Source: Nostoc sp. UHCC 0870 (GTDB lineage: Bacteria > Cyanobacteriota > Cyanobacteriia > Cyanobacteriales > Nostocaceae). From it: a stretch of DNA of 64,000 nt. Numbering within the stretch: the stretch's first letter is position 1; the number at the start of each line of letters is the position of its first letter. The stretch spans positions 1,302,001-1,366,000 of the forward strand of contig NZ_CP091913.1 of assembly GCF_022063185.1 (NCBI RefSeq), in the 5' to 3' direction. Made by a program: the position numbers and the translations under genes. The notes below the pieces were generated by a model. The model had not been told where the DNA came from. It did no database searches and saw only the letters and a list, made by a program, of their open reading frames with translations. This document shows, piece by piece, positions 43,191-52,202 of the stretch.

Positions 43191-43835
43191 ATGTCATACA
43201 TAAATCGAGTAGGTGACGATGTTGTTCAGCCTGAACCTGCGGTGGTGGCTGGTAGAGTAGGTGAGTATCATGACCGTGTGCGCTGGGGGCCAATAATTTC
43301 TGGCGTATTAGTTGCTTTAGCTACACAGTTAATTTTGAGTTCTTTCTTTGCAGCCATTGGAGCAGGAACAATTGCCGGCTCAGGTGCGCCTAGAACTATT
43401 ACACCTGATGTTGCAGGTAATGTGGGGATTTGGTCAACCGTTGCTTTGTTAATTTCCCTATTTATCGGGGGTTGGGTGACAACTCGCGCTTGTGGCCCCA
43501 TGAACCGTAATACAGCTCTCCTGAACGGCGCAATTCTCTGGGCGACTACTTTAGCACTGAGTTCCTGGCTATTAGCAACTGGGGTAACGGGTGCTTTTGG
43601 CGTTGCGGCTAGCAATGCTGGGGCGGTTATCAACCAAGTACAACAACCAGGAGGCGTTGCTATACCGCAAAACATACCTCAGTTAACCCCTGAACAAGCT
43701 CGTGATGTTGCTGCTTCTACTTCTAGGGCTTTATGGTGGTTTGTACTGGGTTCTTTGTTAGGTTTAGCTGCTGCTTTGATAGGTGCAACTGTTGGAGTTC
43801 GTAGCCCTCGAACCAACGGCTACCACAATAGTTGA
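43191..43835 (+). CDS. Conserved membrane protein, four TM segments
   Basis: The 214-aa product has a polar N-terminus (VVAGRVGEYHDRVRWGPIISGVLVALATQLILSSFFAAIGAG) followed by about four hydrophobic segments, with a Gly/Thr-rich extramembrane loop carrying QQPGGVAIPQNIPQLTPEQARDVAAS. The opening RVRWGPIISG is typical of a group of short membrane proteins found in many cyanobacteria. No functional motif is visible. ATG at 43191 has a ribosome site upstream. Confidence 0.8.
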   Translation: MSYINRVGDDVVQPEPAVVAGRVGEYHDRVRWGPIISGVLVALATQLILSSFFAAIGAGTIAGSGAPRTITPDVAGNVGIWSTVALLISLFIGGWVTTRACGPMNRNTALLNGAILWATTLALSSWLLATGVTGAFGVAASNAGAVINQVQQPGGVAIPQNIPQLTPEQARDVAASTSRALWWFVLGSLLGLAAALIGATVGVRSPRTNGYHNS

Positions 43836-43903
43836 ACCAATTCGCAACGATGCTCCCGCCCCGCTACGCTAACGCAATGGACTAACGTCCCGCTCTGCTC
43901 TAA

Positions 43904-44063
43904 GAGGGTGTTTGAAAAGTCCCCTTTTATGTCATGCTGACGAAGGAATGTCATGCTGACGAAGGAAGCATCTCAGTATAACGGTGAAAACGCGGATTCT
44001 TCCTTCCGCAAAGCTCCACTCAGAATGACAAATGATACCTGACAAAACTTTTCAAACAGCCTC
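43904..44063. mobile_element. MITE with IS5/IS1031-like ends (second copy)
   Basis: The 160-bp element begins GAGGGTGTTTGAAAAGT and ends with its near-complement ACTTTTCAAACAGCCTC, flanked by TAA on both sides (43901-43903 and 44064-44066). It holds two copies of ATGTCATGCTGACGAAGGA and the internal words GATTCTTCCTT and CAGAATGACA, shared with the element at 14138-14358. It has no transposase gene. Confidence 0.85.
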
Positions 44064-44066
44064 TAA

Positions 44067-44258
44067 GCGCAGCTATGCCGCAGGCTTTACGCAATTCGCT
44101 TTTTCCGTGTTGTGATGGGGATTTAGACCCCTACATTTTGTTCACAACTACAAACATACAAAAAAAATAAAAATTTCATACTCGTTACTGGTTTGAACCT
44201 GGTAGCGAGTTTTTCTTAGATCAAAACTAGTACAGGTTACTGCCAAATTTAAAATTAT
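44067..44258. other. Intergenic stretch after the MITE
   Basis: The spacer 43836-44258 holds the MITE and then about 190 nt without a gene. GGTAGCGAGTTTTT near 44206 with ACTCGTTACTGG before it gives a weak hairpin. Confidence 0.4.
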
Positions 44259-44519
44259 TTACCACTTCAAATAAGCAGTTTCTATTCCTTCCTCTCTGCG
44301 AATTTTACCGTCTTTTTCAAACCAATCAATTAATTGTTGTGTTGTTAAATCTTCAATAGCAACACCATACTCTTGAGCGATGTGTTTTAAAAGTTTCAGT
44401 GAGGAAATTGTTAATCTTGCCAGAAATTTTTCGGGTGAAGATAAAAGGGCTGCGTCTACTTTGGCTGATTCTTCTAAAGTGAGGAATTGAGTTGATGATT
44501 GTTGTGGGGGAAAATCCAT
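44259..44519 (-). CDS. Small conserved cyanobacterial protein
   Basis: The 86-aa product (MDFPPQQSSTQFLTLEESAKVDAALLSSPEKFLARLTISSLKLLKHIAQEYG, then LTTQQLIDWFEKDGKIRREEG) is predicted helical and soluble. I recognise it as a short protein found next to or near suf genes or alone in cyanobacteria; its function is unknown. It is on the same strand as sufR, about 130 nt downstream of the sufR stop. Confidence 0.7.
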   Translation of the reverse strand: MDFPPQQSSTQFLTLEESAKVDAALLSSPEKFLARLTISSLKLLKHIAQEYGVAIEDLTTQQLIDWFEKDGKIRREEGIETAYLKW

Positions 44520-44649
44520 AACTTGAAATTAAATGTATATCAAAAGTTAGTTTTGGGTAATATTAGCCCCTAATTGGTAAAATCCTTTACCAATTGGCTA
44601 TGATTCATGACCTAAACTGAATATGACAAGCAATTTACCTATTTGATTT

Positions 44650-45318
44650 TTATTTGCGGGCTTGGACTAGATAGCCGCAACGATGTTCGCCGTTGATTAG
44701 CCAATGGGTACGCTCAACTGTACAGTCTGGGAGAATAGCCGCAAACATTTCTAGTTCATGTCCGCACACGCTGGGGAATGACTCAGCCACGTTAGAGATT
44801 GCACAATTATGTTCTATGAAGATAAACCGTTCCTCTTCTATTGAGTCAGGGGAATCTACAGGGTGATATTCCGCCATGAAACCTTCAGCTTTTCGCAGTT
44901 CGACTAAATTCGCTACCCGTTCTTGGAGTGAACCATTACCGACGCGATCGCAATATTCTTGGGCTTTGCGTTCCCACTGTTTCTGTAAAATGGACTTGAA
45001 TTGCTCGTGTCCCATTGTTTCGGCTAAGGTGTCAAGCAGGGAAACGGCAAAATCACCGTGGCGATCGCTAGCTGATTTGTGCAGGCGATCGCGTCCTTGA
45101 CGACTTAATTGATAAATGTGTTGTGGTCGCCCCATCCCAGCTTGTACAGTGGTTGAGTAGACAATTAACTCTTCCGCCTCCAAATCTTTGAGATGACGAC
45201 GAATCGCTTGGGGGCTGACATCTAACATTTCTGCCAGATCAAAGGCCGTCGCCTGGGAGTGTTTTAGGAGATACTCTAGGATCTCTTGCTTAGTTGAGGA
45301 CTGCTGAGTAGTCGCCAT
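44650..45318 (-). CDS. sufR: Iron-sulfur cluster regulator SufR
   Basis: The 222-aa protein has an N-terminal DeoR/ArsR-like winged helix (KQEILEYLLKHSQATAFDLAEMLDVSPQAIRRHLKDLEAEEL). The C-terminal part has cysteines that can bind a 4Fe-4S cluster: HNCAISNVAESFPSVCGHELEMFAAIL, then CTVERTHWLINGEHRCGYLVQ. SufR represses sufBCDS and itself when its cluster is intact. Two CAAC-N6-GTTG sites lie in the divergent spacer to sufB. Length and motif layout match cyanobacterial SufR. Confidence 0.96.
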   Translation of the reverse strand: MATTQQSSTKQEILEYLLKHSQATAFDLAEMLDVSPQAIRRHLKDLEAEELIVYSTTVQAGMGRPQHIYQLSRQGRDRLHKSASDRHGDFAVSLLDTLAETMGHEQFKSILQKQWERKAQEYCDRVGNGSLQERVANLVELRKAEGFMAEYHPVDSPDSIEEERFIFIEHNCAISNVAESFPSVCGHELEMFAAILPDCTVERTHWLINGEHRCGYLVQARK

Positions 45319-45358
45319 CTTTAGTCCAAAAAAATTTTTTGAGAAAATTTGACTTTGA

Positions 45359-45372
45359 CAACATTGTTGTTG
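45359..45372. promoter_or_regulatory. SufR-type operator, site 1
   Basis: CAAC-ATTGTT-GTTG matches the CAAC-N6-GTTG palindrome described for cyanobacterial SufR. It lies nearer to sufR (41 nt upstream of its start) and is suited for autorepression. Confidence 0.85.
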
Positions 45373-45403
45373 TTAATCTAGCGTACAATGTAAATACGTT
45401 AAA

Positions 45404-45417
45404 CAACAACCATGTTG
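45404..45417. promoter_or_regulatory. SufR-type operator, site 2
   Basis: CAAC-AACCAT-GTTG is a second CAAC-N6-GTTG match in the sufR-sufB spacer, closer to sufB. It would control the sufBCDS promoter. Confidence 0.85.
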
Positions 45418-45545
45418 TTTTAGTCTATATTCTTATTGTAACAACCGTCTAACCACACGGTTAGACGAGATGGGAAGCGAGCCAACCCTAAGCCGTCTCC
45501 CATCCTTAAAGAGAACCACTACCTGAACATAAGAGACCACTAGCG

Positions 45546-46985
45546 ATGAGTGCTACTGTCAAAACCTTAGTCAACCAACCCTACAAGTACGGCTTTGTCA
45601 CTGATATAGAAGCCGACACGATTCCGCGTGGACTAAACGAGGATGTTGTCCGCATGATCTCCGCGAAGAAGAATGAACCGGAATTCATGCTGGAGTTTCG
45701 TCTCAGAGCTTACCGCCAGTGGCTAAAAATGACCGAGCCAACTTGGCCAAGCGTCACCTATCCACCTATCGACTATCAGAATATTATCTATTATTCTGCA
45801 CCAAAAAAGCAGAAAGCAAAACTCAACAGCTTAGATGAAGTAGATCCTACCCTCTTAGAAACCTTCGAGAAGTTAGGCATTTCCTTATCTGAACAGAAAC
45901 GTCTCGCCAACGTTGCGGTAGATGCGATTTTTGATAGTGTTTCCGTCGCCACCACCTTCAAGGAAAAACTCGCCGAAGATGGTGTAATCTTCTGCTCAAT
46001 TTCCGAAGCACTGCAAGAACACCCAGAATTAATCAAAAAATATCTGGGTAGTGTTGTCCCCATTGCTGATAATTACTTCGCCGCCCTCAATGCGGCGGTT
46101 TTTAGTGATGGTTCTTTTGTCTATATTCCTAAAGGCGTAAAATGCCCGATGGAATTGTCTACCTACTTCCGCATCAACTCCGGTGACACGGGACAATTTG
46201 AACGGACTTTGATTGTGGCTGAAGAAGGTAGCTACGTTTCCTACTTGGAAGGTTGTACCGCGCCGATGTACGATAGCAACCAACTCCACGCGGCTGTAGT
46301 GGAACTCGTCGCCCTCGACAACGCCGAGATTAAATACTCCACCGTTCAAAACTGGTACGCCGGTGATGCTAACGGGAAAGGCGGGATTTATAACTTCGTC
46401 ACCAAGCGCGGTTTGTGTCAAGGTGTGAACTCCAAAATTTCTTGGACACAAGTTGAAACTGGTTCAGCCATAACTTGGAAATATCCCAGCTGCGTATTAG
46501 TGGGTGATAACTCCGTTGGTGAATTCTACTCGGTGGCGTTGACAAACAATATGCAGCAAGCCGACACCGGGACAAAAATGATTCACATCGGTAAGAACAC
46601 CCGCAGCACAATTATCTCTAAAGGAATCTCCGCAGGTAATTCTAGTAATAGTTACCGGGGTTTGGTGAAAATTAATCCCAAAGCTGACGGGGCGCGTAAC
46701 TATTCTCAGTGTGACTCGATGTTAATTGGGGATAATGCCCACGCCAATACTTTCCCTTATATTCAAGTGCAGAATAATACTGGGAAGGTGGAACATGAAG
46801 CTTCTACTTCCAAAATTGGGGAAGATCAGCTATTTTACTTCGCTCAACGCGGCATTTCGCCGGAAGATGCAATTTCGATGATGATTAGCGGCTTCTGTAA
46901 AGATGTCTTTAATCAGCTACCAATGGAATTTGCGGTGGAAGCTGATAAATTATTGAGCCTGAAATTAGAAGGTAGCGTAGGTTAA
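45546..46985 (+). CDS. sufB: Fe-S cluster scaffold complex subunit SufB
   Basis: The 479-aa protein is a full Suf[36 protein letters not shown] early on, [23 protein letters not shown], and the beta-helix core with [42 protein letters not shown] and [19 protein letters not shown]. It forms the SufBCD scaffold on which clusters are built, and its supply matters for PSI assembly. The ATG at 45546 lies about 130 nt after operator site 2. sufC follows after a 101-nt spacer containing a long inverted repeat. Confidence 0.98.
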   Translation: MSATVKTLVNQPYKYGFVTDIEADTIPRGLNEDVVRMISAKKNEPEFMLEFRLRAYRQWLKMTEPTWPSVTYPPIDYQNIIYYSAPKKQKAKLNSLDEVDPTLLETFEKLGISLSEQKRLANVAVDAIFDSVSVATTFKEKLAEDGVIFCSISEALQEHPELIKKYLGSVVPIADNYFAALNAAVFSDGSFVYIPKGVKCPMELSTYFRINSGDTGQFERTLIVAEEGSYVSYLEGCTAPMYDSNQLHAAVVELVALDNAEIKYSTVQNWYAGDANGKGGIYNFVTKRGLCQGVNSKISWTQVETGSAITWKYPSCVLVGDNSVGEFYSVALTNNMQQADTGTKMIHIGKNTRSTIISKGISAGNSSNSYRGLVKINPKADGARNYSQCDSMLIGDNAHANTFPYIQVQNNTGKVEHEASTSKIGEDQLFYFAQRGISPEDAISMMISGFCKDVFNQLPMEFAVEADKLLSLKLEGSVG

Positions 46986-46998
46986 TGTCAAAAGTTTA

Positions 46999-47064
46999 CC
47001 TCTGTGTCTTTGTGTCTCTGTGGTGAAAAAATAATTGAACCACAGAGACACAGAGACACAAAGA
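46999..47064. repeat. CTCTGTG-family inverted repeat between sufB and sufC
   Basis: Arms 46999-47024 and 47039-47064 are nearly perfect complements built from CTCTGTG/CTTTGTG units, giving a 26-bp stem in the mRNA. The same family sits at 10039-10108. It lies just before the sufC ribosome site and could affect processing or relative expression. Confidence 0.85.
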
Positions 47065-47086
47065 AAGAAGAGAAGAGAGAGAGAAC

Positions 47087-47875
47087 ATGATTGTTGAAAA
47101 TAGTGCAGTTATTTTGTCGGTGAAGGATTTGACGGCTGAGGTTGATGGTACTCCGATTCTGAAGGGTGTGAATTTGGAAGTTCGGGCTGGTGAGGTTCAC
47201 GCCATTATGGGGCCGAATGGTTCTGGGAAGAGTACCTTTTCTAAGGTTTTGTCGGGACATCCGGCTTATACTGTGACTGGCGGGGAGATAATTTTTCAAG
47301 GGCAAAATTTACTGGAACTAGAACCGGAGGAACGGGCTAGGGCTGGTGTGTTTTTGGCGTTCCAATATCCTTTGGAAATTCCCGGTGTGAGTAATTTGGA
47401 TTTCTTGCGGGTGGCTTATAATTCTCGTCGCAAGGCTCAAGGTTTGGAAGAGTTAGATGCTTTCGATTTTGATGACTTGATTGAGGAAAGGTTGGATGTG
47501 GTGAAGATGAATCCCGCTTTCCTGAATCGTAGTCTGAATGAAGGGTTTTCTGGCGGGGAGAAAAAGCGCAATGAAATTTTGCAGATGGCTTTGCTAGAAC
47601 CGAAGTTGGCAATTTTGGATGAGACGGATTCGGGCTTAGATATTGATGCGCTGAAAATTGTGGCTAATGGGGTAAATCAACTGACTAACCCGGAAAATGC
47701 CACGATTATGATTACTCACTATCAACGGTTACTCGACTATATTATCCCTGACTTTGTACACGTCATGGCACGGGGACAAATTATCACCAGTGGCGGTAAA
47801 GAATTAGCTCTGGAATTAGAATCTCGCGGTTATGACTGGCTGTTAGAAGAAACTGCGGTTGAGGTGGGTGTGTAA
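47087..47875 (+). CDS. sufC: SufC, ATPase of the SufBCD complex
   Basis: The 262-aa ABC-type ATPase has Walker [10 protein letters not shown] at about 44-52, the SufC-type signature [16 protein letters not shown] and Walker [16 protein letters not shown]. It powers the conformational changes of the SufBCD scaffold and is soluble, without membrane domains. Its stop overlaps the sufD start (TAATG), so the two are translationally coupled. The ribosome site AGAGAGAGAGAA precedes the ATG at 47087. Confidence 0.98.
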   Translation: MIVENSAVILSVKDLTAEVDGTPILKGVNLEVRAGEVHAIMGPNGSGKSTFSKVLSGHPAYTVTGGEIIFQGQNLLELEPEERARAGVFLAFQYPLEIPGVSNLDFLRVAYNSRRKAQGLEELDAFDFDDLIEERLDVVKMNPAFLNRSLNEGFSGGEKKRNEILQMALLEPKLAILDETDSGLDIDALKIVANGVNQLTNPENATIMITHYQRLLDYIIPDFVHVMARGQIITSGGKELALELESRGYDWLLEETAVEVGV

Positions 47876-49248
47876 TGTCTAGTAAAGTTTCTCCTAGTTC
47901 TATACCTAACTCGGAAGCTGTGAGTTTGACATCTACTCTGTTAGATAGAGATGCTGATTTGGTGGCTTTGTTAAATCAGGTGAGTGCGCCAGTTAGTACA
48001 GGGTGGTTACAGGAATTGCGCGAACGTGCAGCTAATTGGGTACGTCATGCAACTATTCCTACTACCCGTGAAGAAGAATGGCGGTTTACTGATTTGTCAG
48101 CCTTGCGTCAGGTAACATTCCATCATGTAGAGACTTTACCAGCAAAGTCTCCCGACATCGCGGCGTTAACATTACCGGAAGCGGGTAATAGTCGGTTAGT
48201 ATTTGTCAATGGTGTTTTTGTGCCGGGTTTATCAGCAGTTGCAGAGTTACCGACTGGTATAGTTGTAGGTAATTTAGCTACTTTACCTGTAACCGAGCAA
48301 GAGCGTGTACAACAACATTTAGCCCAAGCTGAGGGAGCATTAGAAGTATTTACAGCCCTCAACACGGCGGGAATATCTGATGTAGCAGTCGTATTGGTGG
48401 CAAAAAACGTAGTCGTTGATACACCCATTCATCTGTTATTTATTTCGGTTGCAGGTGAAACTGCGACTATTTCCCAACCCCGATGTTTGGTGGTGGCGGA
48501 AAGTGGTTCACAGGTAAATCTAATTGAAGAGTTTGTCGCTAACCCCCAAGGGGAAGAGCAAGTTTACCTCACCAATGCAGTTACGGAAATTGCGATCGCA
48601 GACAATGCCCATGTGAGTCATATTAGAATTGAGCAAGAAAGTAAACAGGCTTTTCATATTGGGAAAACTGCCGTTACTCAAGCTCGTTACAGTCGCTATA
48701 CTTGTCACGCCATCTCATTGGGTGGGAAAATATCACGGCATAACTTAGAGATTTTGCAAACTGGCGAACAAACCGAAACCACCCTCAACGGTTTGACAAT
48801 GATTGCAGGCAACCAATTAGGAGATACTCACAGTGCGATCGCACTCAATCATCCCTATGGTACAAGCAAGCAATTACATAAATGTATTGTAGGCGATCGC
48901 GCTCACGCAGTCTTCAACGGTAAAGTCTTCGTACCCAAACCAGCCCAACTAACCGACGCAGCCCAATTAAACCGTAACTTGCTGCTATCATCAAAAGCCA
49001 GAGTTGACACCAAACCCCAACTAGAAATCACCGCCGACAACGTAAAATGCGCTCACGGTGCAACAGTCAGCCAGTTAGAAGATGATGAAATATTCTATCT
49101 CCAAAGCCGGGGTATTGATGCCAACGACGCGCGGAAGCTATTAGTTAACGCCTTCGCCACCGAAATCATCAACCAAATCCCAGTCTCATCATTGAGAGAC
49201 AGATTGTTAAATACAGTCACTAACTTCAAGTCCCTAACTAATAACTAA
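47875..49248 (+). CDS. sufD: Fe-S cluster scaffold complex subunit SufD
   Basis: The 457-aa protein is a SufD: WVRHATIPTTREEEWRFTDLSALRQVTF near the N-terminus and the SufBD beta-helix core (AHVSHIRIEQESKQAFHIG, then KCIVGDRAHAVFNGKVFVPKPAQLTDAAQLNRNLLLSSKARVDTKPQLEITADNVKCAHGATVSQLEDDEIFYLQSRGI). It forms a heterodimer with SufB. The ATG at 47875 overlaps the sufC stop. sufS follows after an STRR-rich spacer. Confidence 0.97.
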   Translation: MSSKVSPSSIPNSEAVSLTSTLLDRDADLVALLNQVSAPVSTGWLQELRERAANWVRHATIPTTREEEWRFTDLSALRQVTFHHVETLPAKSPDIAALTLPEAGNSRLVFVNGVFVPGLSAVAELPTGIVVGNLATLPVTEQERVQQHLAQAEGALEVFTALNTAGISDVAVVLVAKNVVVDTPIHLLFISVAGETATISQPRCLVVAESGSQVNLIEEFVANPQGEEQVYLTNAVTEIAIADNAHVSHIRIEQESKQAFHIGKTAVTQARYSRYTCHAISLGGKISRHNLEILQTGEQTETTLNGLTMIAGNQLGDTHSAIALNHPYGTSKQLHKCIVGDRAHAVFNGKVFVPKPAQLTDAAQLNRNLLLSSKARVDTKPQLEITADNVKCAHGATVSQLEDDEIFYLQSRGIDANDARKLLVNAFATEIINQIPVSSLRDRLLNTVTNFKSLTNN

Positions 49249-49284
49249 ATAGCTTGTAATTCGTAATTGATAAGTAGTAAAAAA

Positions 49285-49340
49285 AATTACGAATTACAAA
49301 TCAAAAACTACGAATTACGAATTACGAATTACGAACTACC
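49285..49340. repeat. ATTACGA-type STRR before sufS
   Basis: Several ATTACGA/ACTACGA heptamers lie in the sufD-sufS spacer. They stay open in frame with sufS and would add an NYEL-type repeat if an upstream start were used. Confidence 0.85.
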
Positions 49341-49341
49341 A

Positions 49342-50604
49342 ATGACTTACACTCCTACCAGAACCCTAGCTGATAAAGTTCGCGCTGACTTCCCCATATT
49401 GCATCAAGAAATCAACGATAAACCCTTGGTTTATTTAGATAATGCAGCGACATCACAAAAACCCCTGTTCGTCTTAAATGCACTCAGGGATTATTACGAA
49501 CAATATAACTCCAATGTGCATCGGGGAGCGCATACCCTCAGTGCTAAAGCCACCGATGCTTATGAAGGCGCACGGGATAAAATTGCTAAATTTATTAACG
49601 CAGCATCTCGCCAAGAAATCGTCTACACCCGCAACGCCAGCGAAGCCATTAACCTCGTAGCTTATAGCTGGGGAATGAACAATTTAAAAGTTGGGGACGA
49701 AATTATTCTGTCGGTGATGGAACACCACAGTAATATTGTCCCTTGGCAATTTGTCGCTCAAAAAACTGGTGCAGTTCTCAAATTTGTGGAATTAACACCA
49801 GAACAAACCTTGAATTTAGAACAGTTTAAACAACTGATTACTGAAAAAACTAAATTAGTTTCTATAGTTCATGTTTCTAATACACTGGGTTGTATAAATC
49901 CAGTCGCAGAGATTGCGAAGATTGCTCACAGATACGGCGCGAAATTCTTAGTTGATGCTTGTCAAAGTGTGCCTCATATGCCTGTCGATGTCCAACAAAT
50001 CGACTGTGATTGGTTGGTAGCATCTGGACATAAAATGTGTGCGATGACTGGTATAGGTTTTCTGTATGGTAAGTTGGAATTACTAGAAGCAATGCCACCA
50101 TTTTTTGGCGGTGGTGAAATGATTGCCGAAGTATATTTAGACCATTCCACCTATGCGGAATTACCCCATAAATTTGAAGCGGGTACACCTGCAATTGGGG
50201 AAGCGATCGCCCTGGGTGCAGCCATAGATTATCTTACTAATATAGGTATGGATAAAATCCACGCCTACGAAGCTGAATTAACAGCTTATTTGTTCCAAGA
50301 ATTAGCGAAAATTCCCCAAGTTACAATCTACGGGCCAAAACCCAATGCTCAAGGGGAAGGTAGAGCCGCTTTAGCAGCATTTACCGTTGAAGGTGTCCAC
50401 GCTAACGACTTATCTACATTATTAGATCAAGAAGGCGTAGCTATTCGTTCTGGACACCACTGCACTCAACCTTTACACCGTCATATGGGTTTACCAGCCA
50501 CCGCAAGAGTCAGTTTATCTTTCTACAACACCCGCGAGGAAATTGATGTTTTCATCAAAGCACTCAAAGAAACAATTGACTTTTTTGCTGGTATTTTTGG
50601 TTAA
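49342..50604 (+). CDS. sufS: SufS cysteine desulfurase
   Basis: Starting at ATG 49342, the 420-aa protein is a class II (SufS/CsdA) cysteine desulfurase: [28 protein letters not shown] at the N-terminus, [70 protein letters not shown] with the PLP lysine, and the active-site Cys in [12 protein letters not shown]. It removes sulfur from cysteine for the SufBCD scaffold. An alternative ATG-less frame from 49267 would prefix residues encoded by tandem heptamers ([19 protein letters not shown]) and is unlikely. Confidence 0.96.
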   Translation: MTYTPTRTLADKVRADFPILHQEINDKPLVYLDNAATSQKPLFVLNALRDYYEQYNSNVHRGAHTLSAKATDAYEGARDKIAKFINAASRQEIVYTRNASEAINLVAYSWGMNNLKVGDEIILSVMEHHSNIVPWQFVAQKTGAVLKFVELTPEQTLNLEQFKQLITEKTKLVSIVHVSNTLGCINPVAEIAKIAHRYGAKFLVDACQSVPHMPVDVQQIDCDWLVASGHKMCAMTGIGFLYGKLELLEAMPPFFGGGEMIAEVYLDHSTYAELPHKFEAGTPAIGEAIALGAAIDYLTNIGMDKIHAYEAELTAYLFQELAKIPQVTIYGPKPNAQGEGRAALAAFTVEGVHANDLSTLLDQEGVAIRSGHHCTQPLHRHMGLPATARVSLSFYNTREEIDVFIKALKETIDFFAGIFG

Positions 50605-50626
50605 AAATACCCTAATCGCAAATCAC

Positions 50627-50659
50627 AGATACCCGACTTCTTGAAGAAGTCGGGTATCT
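50627..50659 (+). terminator. Terminator of the suf operon
   Basis: AGATACCCGACTTC (50627-50640) pairs with GAAGTCGGGTATCT (50646-50659), followed by TATTT. It sits just after the sufS stop. Confidence 0.85.
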
Positions 50660-50737
50660 TATTTCTCGCAACTAATTTACTGGAGTTGCTAAAATTTCAT
50701 ACAGTGGCTTTTATTTTGACAGAATAAGTATTTTCAT

Positions 50738-51370
50738 ATGCTCATACAGTCAACACCTGCCGAACAAAGAACAGTCTTACAAAACGTTAGCTGGGAAACC
50801 TTTGAAGCTTTGTTGAGAGACACAGGGGAGGATAGAGGCTCTAGGTTTGCCTATGACTGTGGCACTTTAGAAATTATAACCCCACTTTTTGAACACGAAA
50901 ACCCTAAAATTCAGTTTGACCGTTTAATATTTGCTCTAGTTGAGGAATTAGACTTAGAAATAAAAAGTGCTGGCTCTACAACTTTAAAACTCCCATTAGC
51001 TAAACGAGGTATAGAACCAGATAACTGTTACTACATCCAAAATGAATTTAGAGTGAGGGGTAAAGAAAAATTAAATTTAGAAACAGATCCGCCGCCTGAT
51101 TTAGCAATTGAAATTGATATTACTAGTAGTTCAGTGAATAAATTTAATATTTACTCAGCGTTAGGTATTGCTGAATTGTGGAGGTATGACGGGCAAAATT
51201 TAAAATTTTATCATTTGGTAGAAGGGCAATATATTGAGCATGAATTTAGTCTTGCCTTTCCTATAGTGTCTGTAAATGATATCAGCAAATTTATTCCCCA
51301 AAGTAAAAGCATGGGTGAAATTGCTTTGCTCAAATCATTTCGTGTTTGGGTGCGAGAAAATATGAAATAA
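50738..51370 (+). CDS. Uma2 family (DUF820) endonuclease-like protein
   Basis: The 210-aa product is a PD-(D/E)xK-fold Uma2/DUF820 protein: VSWETFEALLRDTGEDRGSRFAYDCGTLEIITP, then TTLKLPLAKRGIEPDNCYYIQN, PPPDLAIEIDITSSSVNKFNIYSALGIAELWRYDGQNLKFY. The conserved PDN/PDL and ExD/K residues (PDNCYY, LAIEID..S) form the putative nuclease site. This family is hugely expanded in filamentous cyanobacteria; its biological role is unclear, with suggested links to mobile elements. The complete gene starts at ATG 50738. Confidence 0.88.
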   Translation: MLIQSTPAEQRTVLQNVSWETFEALLRDTGEDRGSRFAYDCGTLEIITPLFEHENPKIQFDRLIFALVEELDLEIKSAGSTTLKLPLAKRGIEPDNCYYIQNEFRVRGKEKLNLETDPPPDLAIEIDITSSSVNKFNIYSALGIAELWRYDGQNLKFYHLVEGQYIEHEFSLAFPIVSVNDISKFIPQSKSMGEIALLKSFRVWVRENMK

Positions 51371-51412
51371 TGAGTTTAATTATTATTTCAGATATCAAAT
51401 CGGACTGCTATA

Positions 51413-52090
51413 TCAAATTAAACTATCAGGATCTATTCCTAGTTTTCGCAATTCATCTGCTAATCTTTGAGCGCGTTGTTCAGAGGCAATCGCTCTTTCT
51501 TCCGGTGACAAATATCTCACACCTTGGACATCATACCAATACAACCAATCCCTTGTAATTCCTTGATAAGTTCCCTGTTCATAACCAACGGCTAAACCTA
51601 TCTCTGCCAACCAAACAGGATTTCCCGGTTGCAATACATATTCATTATTTATTAATTTATAAACTTCTAAAGGTGGTTTTTTCCGCCGTTGGGGATTGTA
51701 AACAACATAATATAAAACCTCCATCTCAGAGTAAAGTTTCTTTTTGTAAATATATTCTCCCCTGCGTCTGTGAGAAACAACCTCTAAAGTCATCATTGGC
51801 ATGACTTTTTCTTCCCACAGTACATAACTCAGGCGCAAATTCTCATCAAAAACGCGCTCAACTCCCAAGCTTAAAAAACCATCGGGGACGATTGGTGGCT
51901 GTTGGGGATCGTAATAAATTCCCATATCAACCCCGAAAAACCAATCCATCCGGGTTGACCATATCCAAGCTAGGATGGCTTTGAGCAAGCTGGGAATTAG
52001 ATGTTGTAGTTGATTATCTAGAGGTTCATCGTCAGAATCAGGTAGATCCTCGGCGGAGGGTAAGCAGTGTAATGGGTTGTAATTTAGCAT
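51413..52090 (-). CDS. Uma2 family (DUF820) endonuclease-like protein
   Basis: The product of about 225 aa, counted from MLNYNPLHCLPSAEDLPDSDDEPLDNQ, is a Uma2 protein of the cyanobacterial subtype with IWSTRMDWFFGVDMGIYYDPQQPPIVPDGFLSLGV, LSYVLWEEKVMPMMTLEVVSHRRRGEYIYKKKLYSEMEVLYYVVYNP and a C-terminal helix (SPEERAIASEQRAQRLADELRKLGIDPDSL). The frame is open up to 52213, but relatives start with MLNYNPL and the longer version would overlap the divergent CPBP gene. The convergent end is about 40 nt from the previous Uma2 gene. Confidence 0.87.
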   Translation of the reverse strand: MLNYNPLHCLPSAEDLPDSDDEPLDNQLQHLIPSLLKAILAWIWSTRMDWFFGVDMGIYYDPQQPPIVPDGFLSLGVERVFDENLRLSYVLWEEKVMPMMTLEVVSHRRRGEYIYKKKLYSEMEVLYYVVYNPQRRKKPPLEVYKLINNEYVLQPGNPVWLAEIGLAVGYEQGTYQGITRDWLYWYDVQGVRYLSPEERAIASEQRAQRLADELRKLGIDPDSLI

Positions 52091-52202
52091 GGTAAGAGCG
52101 ATCGCCAACTCATAATATTCATCATATCGATCCACCATTCGCGTTTTCTTGCGATAATTCCCAAGGGGGACTCTCTCCCACTGGTTCGACAAAGGGGGAC
52201 AG

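Noticed and set aside
49267..49341. N-terminal extension of SufS encoded by ATTACGA heptamers
   Set aside because: Repeat-derived NYEL peptide; SufS proteins start near the ATG at 49342.
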